A DNA stretch of 41,388 bases, taken from Paratrimastix pyriformis (lineage: Eukaryota; Preaxostyla; Paratrimastigidae). Numbering within the stretch: the stretch's first letter is position 1; each line of letters starts with the position of its first letter. Positions 32,546 through 40,455 of this stretch are shown here, piece after piece. Under the pieces are notes generated by a model. The model worked only from the letters and a program-made list of their open reading frames with translations. It did no database searches and had not been told where the DNA came from. The stretch is from the NCBI GenBank assembly GCA_027972325.1, contig JAPMOS010000249.1:1-41388 (forward strand). Reading direction: 5' to 3'. The translations under genes and the position numbers were made by a program.

Positions 32546-33827
32546 TCCAACATTTCTTTGGTGAAGCACCTTTAAATGTGTTCCTTTGGGATCCTTGCCC
32601 CCCGTCAGATCGCCTGATTTGCCCAAGACGTTGAATAGATTCACAGTTCTGGTTTGAGAGAGCACACAGAGACACAGACACGATGGGACGGGGGTCGACG
32701 GGGTGGGAGTGGACCCCGGCCTTCTTCGCGTTGTGGGATGGGACGAGTGCCGATCGTTTCAACAAAGTCGGATCAAATGATCAGTCACGCCAAAATTGAT
32801 CCCAGGCTTGGACAGTTGATCGTTGAGGGCGCTGAGGGTAATTTGGCTGATGGAAAAGTCATTGAGGTTGGTGCTAGAAAAGACAAAGGATGACATGAGT
32901 GACGACACGACATGAGATGGTCTGTTAGATCGAGGGGATTGGCTGACTGTTCAGGTTTGTTGGATTCTGCACCGGCATATTCATCCAATATTTCTGTACT
33001 AGGGGTGGGGATGGAGGAGGAGGAGGAGGACGACGATGAAGCAGACGATACTGGGAGTCGCGGCTCTTTCGAAGAACTTCCTCACGCAGATGAGCCTATG
33101 ATTGATCCAGGTCCGTTTCTTTGTGTGGGTTGTGAGAGGCCTTCCTGAGAGAACAACGTGCCTCATCTGCCTCTGTCCGACCGAGGGTGCCCTCAAATCG
33201 ACTGCCTCGCTTCACCACTGAAATACACCCAGAGTCTGCATTGGAAAACAGCATTAAAACGATCCACGCCCGCGCAGCATGGCCGAACTCGAGGCCATCC
33301 AATAAAAGTGTGCGGAATCCCGTCAACTTGACCAAACAGACTCAAAGCATACTGTATCTTATCCCCGGGTCGACAAAACGGGCGACTCGATAAATGCTGA
33401 AAGTTGAACGTCACATTGGCGTCTTTGACGCAGCTCACAACGGGAATGCGGTTTAAAAAGCAGCGTATCTTATATCCTCTTCTCGCAGGGTTCCGACTCG
33501 ACCGAAACGCGCAGACACACATCGGCACACACAGCGGCACACATTGGCACACATCGGACACATCGGGACACATCGGCACGCACAGACACACCCGCGGGTC
33601 TCGGGTCTGGTGACTTGGGCCCGCCGATCTGGACACCGATACGTCGACACAACGCCTCACGTTCTGATTGACTCCAATCCGAGCCTTGACCCGATCTTGT
33701 AAATGAATGCTGTTCTCTTGTTCCGCTGGGGAGGAAGAAGGACTCCACACAGAGGGAGCACACAGACCTCCTGGATTTGTTGTCCACGCACAGCCACACA
33801 CACAGACTCACACGTCCCGGCCGGAAC
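32546..33827. other. mostly unique DNA, unassigned; includes an ACACATCGGC-type microsatellite
   Basis: This 1.3-kb stretch between the two minisatellites has no convincing full gene. At about 33518-33600 there are degenerate ACACATCGGC/ACACATTGGC repeats. A possible exon is listed separately at 33003-33110. A plus-strand frame at 32654-32893 ends in a mixed-composition stretch (RLGQLIVEGAEGNLADG) that could be the tail of an upstream exon, but this is weak. It may be decayed host or transposon sequence. Confidence 0.45.
33003..33110 (+). other. possible host exon with acidic run
   Basis: An acceptor-like site, pyrimidine-rich TTTCTGTACTAG ending at about 33002, precedes this segment, and a donor-like CCAG|GTCCGT follows it at about 33110. 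Between them one frame reads an acidic run (MEEEEEDDDEADD) and then SRGSFEELPHADEPMIDP, an ordinary protein-like composition. A possible branch-point GCTGACT lies about 60 bp upstream. No neighbouring exon can be placed with confidence, and a chance frame is a fair alternative. Confidence 0.25.
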
Positions 33828-34036
33828 CTGGGCCGGGGCGGCTGGGGCTGGGCGGCTGGGGCCGGGCGGCCGGGGCCGGGGCGGCTGGGGCCGGGCGGCT
33901 GGGCCGGGCGGCTGGGGCCGGGCGGCCGGGGCCGGGCGGCTGGGGCCGGGTCGGCCGGGGTCGGGTCGGCCGGGGTCGGGTCGGCCGGGGCCGGCTCGGC
34001 CGGGGCCGGGGCCGGGGCGGCCGGGGTTGTCCCCTC
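33828..34036 (+). repeat. G-rich minisatellite with G-quadruplex potential
   Basis: Imperfect 10-17-bp units of the type CGGCTGGGGCCGGG are repeated about fifteen times. Many runs of three or four G on the plus strand are separated by 2-5 bases, fitting the usual G-quadruplex spacing. It is G-rich on the plus strand, the opposite of the C-rich minisatellite at 31239-32545. Frames across it are low-complexity and not considered genes. Confidence 0.85.
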
Positions 34037-34064
34037 CGGTGCAAACCGGGGGCACCTTGCACCC

Positions 34065-34180
34065 CAGAACTTTTTGCATTCAAAATTTAGCCGCCATACA
34101 AAATTTAACGCGTTTTGCGAAAAACTAAGTCATAAATTTGCTAAATTTTGTATGGCGGCTAAATTTGAATGCAAATTCTG
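34065..34180. repeat. 116-bp hairpin (inverted repeat)
   Basis: Left arm 34065-34107 and right arm 34142-34180 are reverse complements, with the core 32/31 bases matching except for one extra A and a slightly looser outer end (CAGAA). The arms include AATTTAGCCGCCATAC and its complement. A 34-bp loop contains ACGCG. It may be a tiny MITE-like element, a snapped-back duplication or a structured RNA. No flanking target duplication is obvious. Confidence 0.85.
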
Positions 34181-34236
34181 TCGGTTGGTAAATTTAGGCC
34201 ATGTCAGACCACCCTGAAGGTATATATGAAGAGGAG

Positions 34237-34255
34237 AAAAAAAAAAAAAAAAAAA
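34237..34255 (+). repeat. A19 homopolymer tract
   Basis: Nineteen consecutive A residues after GAAGAGGAG. It could be the tail of a retroposed sequence on the plus strand, but no SINE or LINE body is recognised before it. Confidence 0.9.
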
Positions 34256-34914
34256 GTTGTTGCGGAGTGGGCAGATGAGAAGTTGGTGAAAACTGATTTT
34301 TCTGATGCGCCTTCAGTTTAGTACTGGGTATCGGAACCACCCTATTGCTGCGCGCAGCCGTTTGAAGTTCCCTGATTAAGGGGATAGGCTACCGGGGCTC
34401 ACCTCTGGATTGTAGTGCTTTGCACCGTCGCGTAACGACATTAGGACGCCGGTATTTGGGATCGACTGTCGGATCGTTTACGGTACAGACCCGAGGCTAC
34501 GCGCTGAAGGATGTGCTTTGTTTACGGACCTCTACATCGGTACTTTTTTTACCAATGGACCTGCAGTGAGCCGGGCTTGCCTGGAACACGAAGTCTTTTG
34601 GCTGTTGCATTGATAGGCTATCGGCTGGCGAAGATTTGAACCATCATCAAATCGTATGAAAGCTTTCCTTAGGTCTGGGGTCTTGCGGTAAGCAGACCCA
34701 CCATGGAATTCGATCATACACTCTGAATATTGCCCTGGTGGATGTTTCAACGTTTTGTTGGGACTTTGCTGCAAAATCCGAGCAAGGTTTTCAACCTGAC
34801 GGGGAATCCTGCTGAGGTGATACAAGGAAGATTTGAAGAGGGTAAAAACCTTCACGATCGGGAGGACTCTACTTATTCAGTCTGACTGTTAAGGGGAGCT
34901 TCCGATCAACTAGC
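34256..34914. other. unassigned DNA up to Polinton copy B
   Basis: Intermediate GC, single-copy within the window. No RNA gene is recognised. A 107-residue minus-strand frame at 34532-34855 is listed separately. The six bases before the Polinton tip are ACTAGC, the expected target duplication for copy B. Confidence 0.5.
34532..34855 (-). CDS. hypothetical 107-residue frame, possibly a fragment
   Basis: The minus-strand frame runs from an ATG at 34855. The composition is protein-like rather than repetitive: VENLARILQQSPNKTL, ECMIEFHGGSAYRK and RKAFIRFDDGSNLRQP. No signal peptide, membrane segment or known motif is recognised. RFDDGSNL loosely recalls RFDDGTHLC in the DIRS recombinase at 11024-11665, but the flanks differ and this may be chance. 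It could be a fragment of another mobile element or a host gene, or a chance frame. Confidence 0.25.
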   Translation of the reverse strand: MKVFTLFKSSLYHLSRIPRQVENLARILQQSPNKTLKHPPGQYSECMIEFHGGSAYRKTPDLRKAFIRFDDGSNLRQPIAYQCNSQKTSCSRQARLTAGPLVKKVPM

Positions 34915-35792
34915 AGTAGTTATAAAAGGAGAGTTCTGAGACAATCGATTTTCACACACAATTTTTCACGCTTGCGTTGTTATTTGAGGCAAAAATCGAT
35001 TTCTTCAGAACAAAATCTTTTTTTCTCATTATATTTTATTGAAAAGGAGCATTTTATTTTATCAGCTTTGAATGATTTAAGCATTAATTTTCTCGAGCTA
35101 CAAACGTTATTTGAGGCAAAAATTGATTTCTTCAGAGCAAAATCTTTTTCTCAATGTTTTTAAGTAAAACGAGCATTTTATTTTAATCAGCTTGGAATGA
35201 TTTAAGCATCAATTCATTCGAGCTACAAACGAAATTAGAGGCAAAAAGCGAATTCTCCATGCATTTTCAATTTTTTTCCATTTTTGTCCCAGAAATTATT
35301 TTGCCATTTTTGTCAAATCAAACAATTCAATCATCTTAAGCATCAAACGAAAGAGAATTCAATCAGAAACAGCTTATCTCTTCATTCAAAATAAAATTGT
35401 GACAAAAGTGCTTTTCAAAGTGATCATTAAATAATGCATCAATCTTAAGTAAATGATGCATTCTTTTGATTGAATCAGCTCAAATAATTGATTCTAAGAA
35501 AATGGAAAAGTATGACAAAATGATAAAACAATATGAAATTTGATTTCAGCACCGAGCCCTTTAAAGCGAAAATTTACTCAGCTTTGACATGAATTGAAAG
35601 AGAAATCAATCAGATTTACCTTCTATTTCAAAGAGATAAAAACAGCGTTTCATCATTTGAGCTCTGAGTGTTTTAAGATGATAATTCAATGAGCTACTGG
35701 GGCTAACTCAATGAAATAGTGAACGAGTGATAGCAGTTGATTAACATGTAAAGGTATTTGAAGAAAAAATAATTATCTATAGTTAGTATATA
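34915..35792 (+). repeat. Polinton copy B left terminal inverted repeat (~878 bp)
   Basis: It matches copy A's right TIR in inverse orientation and copy C's TIR in the same orientation. Internal units start at about 34980 and 35107, with a partial one near 35232, a period of about 126 bp (each TTATTTGAGGCAAAAAT or a variant, followed by GCATTTTATTTTA and AATGATTTAAGCAT). TATAAAAGG lies at 34921, 6 bp from the tip. The inner edge is TAGTATATA, 4 bp before the start codon of the 56-residue frame. Confidence 0.92.
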
Positions 35793-35796
35793 GAGA

Positions 35797-35967
35797 ATGA
35801 ATTGTGATAAGCATCCAGTTAAGATTGATAGGGCGCTATTTGAACTCCTACAGGAGTTGATTAAGCTTCATGGTGATGAATATTTCACTGTTACAATAAC
35901 TAAGAAGAAAGGAGATGAGAGTGACGATTCCACAACAATAGTGTATGAAAATGAATATTTCCATTAA
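35797..35967 (+). CDS. 56-residue Polinton frame next to the TIR (copy B)
   Basis: A whole small frame starts MNCDKHPVKIDRALFELLQE and ends YENEYFH. It has an amphipathic helix (ALFELLQELIKLHG), then a strand-like EYFTVTITKK, an acidic Gly/Asp/Ser loop, and a final strand STTIVYENEYF. The helix plus beta-hairpin size would suit a small DNA-binding or regulatory protein, but no family is recognised. It is kept whole in copy C with a silent Arg codon difference. The ATG is 4 bp inside the TIR edge, so a TIR promoter (the TATAAAAGG near the tip or one nearer) would drive it. Its stop overlaps the integrase stop by 4 bp in convergent fashion. Confidence 0.6.
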   Translation: MNCDKHPVKIDRALFELLQELIKLHGDEYFTVTITKKKGDESDDSTTIVYENEYFH

Positions 35968-36997
35968 CGGAGCTTCATATCATGCATTATATTATCTGTG
36001 TCAATACCTTCTCGAGTCAGTCTTCGTTTGACGAGTCTTTTCTTCTTTGTGTCATCAATCTTCTTGACAGCTTTTTCAGTGCTCTCCTTCTCGATGATTT
36101 CACCAACCTTCTTCAACTCATATTGTTTGTAGTGTTTTTTCAACAGTTCTCCAGACTTCAGGTTCTTGAGAACATACTTTTTACCATCGAATGAGTCAAT
36201 GATATAGACAGCGAGAGAATACTTTACTTCATCACCTTTAGCGAATGCTTTGAGCTTTCGAACAGCACGAACATGGTCACCAATATTATAAATACGTTCT
36301 ATTTGAGTGACTGATTGTTTGTTTGTATCATGGTTGTTGAACACATTATAAGGTGTTGCTTTAATGGTTCTGTGGTAATCATTGTTGTAAGAAGATACCA
36401 AATCAGGAAGAACTTTAGTCCAATCGGAGTCACCAGAAGAGAGACGCCAACGTTGTAGTTTGAGAGCAATTGTACGATTGAATCGTTCAACAATACTATT
36501 CTTATTGATTTCTTCAGGGTCACTGAAATGAGCCACAACATGATTATCAGTCATCCATTTGACATATTGTTTAGCTTGGAATTCATTGTCACAGTTGATG
36601 TTTTCAGGAGTACCTTTTAAGTCATCATGGAAGATACTTTTAATTGCTTTGAGAACCTCAGTGGGCTTTCTTGTTTTAAGAGGACGACAGGCAGCATAAC
36701 GAGAGTACACATCAATAACACAGAGGATGTTCTCGAATCCAGTTCTCGTCTTAAAACGATCATAGATGATGATATCCATCTGAACACATGCGAGAGCAGT
36801 ATGAGCCACAATCGTGTTGAACTTTTTGGTTTTCTATCTTCTTTCATGATTTGATAATCAGGTGTCTTATTTAGCACGTTTTGGACAGCATCTAAGGTGA
36901 TTTTCTTGTCATCTTGTTTGAGTTTTCGATACAATTTAGGAGCAGAAACAAAGCCCGTTTTAGGATTGCTATAAGCATTTTGAATGGTCTTTTCCAT
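35964..36997 (-). pseudogene. Polinton retrovirus-type integrase (copy B)
   Basis: Coding signal runs from an ATG at 36997 to a stop at 35964. The N-terminal part has a helical region (NPKTGFVSAPKLYRKLKQ). The core then shows the retroviral integrase (rve, DDE) pattern with VQMDIIIYDRF, ENINCDNEFQ and SIVERFNRTIALKLQRW. After the core come HRTIKATPYNVF and a C-terminal barrel or chromodomain-like end (IYNIGDHVRAVRKL, KYSLAVYIIDSFDGKKYVL) with a basic tail. The enzyme joins the element's ends to host DNA. About one break is present. It is divergent from the polymerase gene across a 100-bp AT-rich gap and convergent with the 56-residue frame. Confidence 0.88.
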
Positions 36998-37098
36998 TAG
37001 TATAATGAAGTTATAAAATTAAAAGTGACTTAGAGAAACCTTAAATTTATAGATTAATAAAATATTATGAAAAAATTTTATCTCACACTACTATAGAC

Positions 37099-39407
37099 AT
37101 GACAACTAAAACCGCAAATCCATTTGTTGCATTTGATGGACTCTCAGATGAAGAGGCGAAGAAGTTGTTCGAAGAATACATAAATAAACGGCAGGCAACG
37201 TCACCAAAACAGGAAAAGAAGGAAAAGAAAGAAAAGAAAGAAGTGAAGATTGCACAAGAAGAAGTTATTGATGTAGATGCCTTATCAACAAAAGGAGCAG
37301 AAAACGTCGAAGATGAGTTTGGAAAAATAGCACAATATGAAGTGGTAGAATGCAAAAAGCTATGAAAGGTTTCATGAAGAACTATTCTATTATGAACCAT
37401 GGAAAGATCGAGGCAACTGACTACAAACAAAGTGTCGAGAGGTGTTTTGTGGACACTGAAGGAATGATAAAAAGATATTATATGAAGAGATGAAGGGAGG
37501 ACAGTTCAAACTGAACATCGTGTTGAAATGTCAGTTCACCAAAGAAGACAAGTCAATGTATGGACACTTTTCATCAGGCAGCATTCGAATTCTCGGTAAG
37601 AAAGACATTGAAGAAGGAATTGGGAATGCAGTGTCGAGAATCCAAGAGCTCGTGGACAATTTTGTTAACAATGGAAGTGCATGGGTCCTAAAACGTATTG
37701 AGAATGTGTTTTGAATGTAGCCTCATACAAGCCAATGCGTGGAAGCAGTTACATTGAATTACCAGAGGTATTGAACCAGAAGAAAGCATTGATAAATATT
37801 CAGAATGATGACAATGAGTGTTTTAAATGGAGTGTTTTAGCAACATTGCATCCAGTTGATGTGCATCCGGAGAGAGTGAAGCAATACATGAAGTATGACA
37901 ATGAGCTCGACTTTAAGGGCATTCATTTTCCAATGGAAATTGACAGTATACCACGATTTGAAGCTAAAAATAACATAGCCATCAATGTGATCGAGCATCA
38001 TATCACAACAAAAAGGTTAAGAAGGAGAAGACGACATCAGTTGTCTTCAATCCATTGTATGTCTCACCAATTTGGAATACGGCTAAAACAGTAGTCAATA
38101 TGCTACGTATAACAGAGCTCGATGAGAATACAGAGGTGATGAAAGGAGAAGGATGTGAGAAGACAGAAACCAACTCACATTATGTGTTGATTAAAGATTT
38201 GTCTCGTCTCTTAAGTTCAAGCCAGAACAGTCACAATGGAAAAAGTATTTTTGTCTGAACTGTATGCATGGATTTTGGAATGAAAGCCTGTTGCAAAGGC
38301 ATAAACCAGTGTGCTATGAGCATGAATGTTGTCAAGCATGGTTACCAATAGAAGAAGATGCTCATGTCGAATTCAAGCATATATCAAAATCAGTGAAGCA
38401 ACCTTTTGCGATTTATGCAGATTTCGAAGCACTCACAACACCAATTGATGATGATGACGATGAGAAAAAAATAAAAGCAGCCTATCAGCACCATAATGTG
38501 TGTTCATATGCATACAAAGTTGTCAGTAATTATCCAGAGTTTGAGAGACCGATACAATTGTATCGTGGTGAAGGAGCAGTTGAGCATTTCTTAAAATCCA
38601 TCATCGAAGAGCGTAAAACGATACTGAAGATAGTCAAAAGGAACTGTGAGATGAACTTATCGAAGGAACAACAAAAAGAGTTTGATAAAGCCACTGTGTG
38701 TCATATTTGTGGACGAGAGATTGAAGATGAATCAGATAAAGTGAGAGACCATGATCATATTACGGGTGAATATCGAGGGCAGCACATAATGGATGTAACT
38801 TATTATTCAGTCTGAAGAATTACAAGGTACCAGTTTTCTTTCACAATCTAAAGGGTTATGATTCTCACCTCTTAATGCAAGAAATAGGGAACTTTAGTGA
38901 GAAAATTACATGCTTAGCATTGACTGAAGAGAAGTATCTGTCGTTCTCGATGGATGGAAATATAGAGTTCAAAGACAGTTTTGCATTCATGACAGAATCA
39001 TTGGATAAATTATCAGAGAACTTAGGGAAGAACAACTACGATGATTTTATCAGAACAAAAGCAGATTGGGAAGGAATCAGTGAAGAGAACCTGAAACTTT
39101 TATGCCAGAAGGGTGTTTATCCATATGACTATTTGAACACAATGGAGAAGTTCGATGAGACTGAATTGCCACCAAAGGAAGCATTTTACAGTAAACTAAA
39201 CGATAAAGCCATATCTGATGAAGATTATGCACATGCACAGACAGTATGGAACACATTTGAATGTGAAACGTTAGGTGATTATCATGACATATACCTTAAA
39301 ACTGATGTGTTACTATTAGCAGATGTCTTCGAAAAGTTTCGTAGCATGTGTATAAAAAATTACGGGCTCGATCCGGTATGTTACGTGTCATTACCAGCAA
39401 TGTCATG
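37099..39407 (+). pseudogene. Polinton protein-primed DNA polymerase B, broken and cut by copy C
   Basis: Coding signal starts at an ATG at 37099 with a charged N-terminus (EKKEKKEKKEV). Clear family marks follow in order: FAIYADFEALTTP (first exonuclease motif), a CHICGREI zinc-type pair followed by VRDHDHITGEYRG, then FHNLKGYDSHLL (second exonuclease motif), KDSFAFMTESLDKL, KGVYPYDYLN and LGDYHDIYLKTDVLLLADVFE (third exonuclease motif region). These are typical of Polinton and other protein-primed B-family polymerases. The palm motifs would come next, but copy C's tip begins at 39408. There are several breaks. The product would copy the linear element from a terminal protein. Confidence 0.88.
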
Positions 39408-40280
39408 AGTAGTTATAAAAGGAGAGTTCTGAGACAATCGATTTTCACACACAATTTTTCACGCTTGCGTTGTTATTTGAGGCAAAAATCGAATTCTTCA
39501 GAGCAAAATCTTTTTTTCTCATTATTTTTTATCGAAAAGGAGCATTTTATTTTATCAGCTTTGAATGATTTAAGCATTAATTTTCTCGAGCTACAAACGT
39601 TATTAGAGGCAAAAATCGATTTCTTCAGAGCAAAATCTTTTTTCTCAATGTTTTTTAAGTAAAACGAGCATTTTATTTTAATCAGCTTGGAATGATTTAA
39701 GCATCAATTCATTCGAGCTACAAACGAAATTAGAGGCAAAAGCGAATTCTCCATGCATTTTCAATTTTTTCCATTTTTGTCCCAGAAATTATTTTGCCAT
39801 TTTGTCAAATCAAACAATTCAATCATCTTAAGCATCAAACGAAAGAGAATTCAATCAGAAACAGCTTATCTCTTCATTCAAAATAAAATTGTGACAAAAG
39901 TGCTTTTCAAAGTGATTAAATAATGCATCAATCTTAAGTAAATGATGCATTCTTTTGATTGAATCAGCTCAAATAATTGATTCTAAGAAAATGGAAAAGT
40001 ATGACAAAATGATAAAACAATATGAAATTTGATTTCAGCACCGAGCCCTTTAAAGCGAAAATGTACTCAGCTTTGACATGAATTGAAAGAGAAATCAATC
40101 AGATTTACCTTCTATTTCAAAGAGATAAAAACAGCGTTTCATCATTTGAGCTCTGAGTGTTTTAAGATGATAATTCAATGAGCTACTGGGGCTAACTCAA
40201 TGAAATAGTGAAGGAGTGATAGCAGTTGATTAACATGTAAAGGTATTTGAAGAAAAATAATTATCTATAGTTAGTATATA
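39408..40280 (+). repeat. Polinton copy C left terminal inverted repeat (~873 bp)
   Basis: Same order as copy B's TIR: the TATAAAAGG box at 39414, about 126-bp internal units and the TAGTATATA inner edge at 40280. Length differs from copy B by only a few bases. A small difference near 39918 lies in a short ATCATTAA-type repeat. Confidence 0.92.
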
Positions 40281-40284
40281 GAGA

Positions 40285-40455
40285 ATGAATTGTGATAAGC
40301 ATCCAGTTAAGATTGATCGGGCGCTATTTGAACTCCTACAGGAGTTGATTAAGCTTCATGGTGATGAATATTTCACTGTTACAATAACTAAGAAGAAAGG
40401 AGATGAGAGTGACGATTCCACAACAATAGTGTATGAAAATGAATATTTCCATTAA
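40285..40455 (+). CDS. 56-residue Polinton frame next to the TIR (copy C)
   Basis: Identical in predicted protein to the copy B frame at 35797-35967. I see one base difference, in an Arg codon (AGG versus CGG), and it is silent. The start is again 4 bp inside the TIR edge, and the stop again overlaps the integrase stop convergently. Survival of the frame in both copies while the larger neighbours are broken supports a real gene, although the copies are too similar for this to be strong proof of selection. Function is not recognised. Confidence 0.6.
   Translation: MNCDKHPVKIDRALFELLQELIKLHGDEYFTVTITKKKGDESDDSTTIVYENEYFH

Larger units (their letters stand above)
34915..39407 (+). mobile_element. 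Polinton copy B, left part (fossil), interrupted by copy C
   Basis: The left tip AGTAGTTATAAAAGG is at 34915. After the TIR come a 56-residue frame, a minus-strand integrase and a plus-strand protein-primed DNA polymerase B, the usual replication and integration end of a Polinton. The polymerase gene is cut at 39407 by the left tip of copy C. The copy is broken, with about six or more breaks, mainly in the polymerase. The rest of the copy should lie beyond copy C outside the window. It belongs to the same family as copy A, since the TIRs match. Confidence 0.9.

Noticed and set aside
31077-32765. Pro/Gly/Arg-rich frames of 250-480 residues on both strands
   Set aside because: They are low-complexity translations of the 15-bp minisatellite, open in several frames at once.
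33193-33801. Cys-rich 202-residue minus-strand frame
   Set aside because: Its Cys/Val repeats come from the ACACATCGGC-type microsatellite, and the rest has no consistent coding character.
33703-34217. Gly/Ala/Arg-rich frames across the G-rich minisatellite
   Set aside because: Several overlapping frames on both strands are open for the same reason of composition; none has unique flanking coding sequence.
34300-34520. tRNA or 5S rRNA gene
   Set aside because: No A/B box pair, cloverleaf or 5S internal control region could be made out.
11023-34915. The two Polinton tips as the ends of one element enclosing the satellite
   Set aside because: The tips point outwards into the block (AGT ends touch the GC-rich DNA), viral genes lie outside the block, and the adjoining six bases differ.
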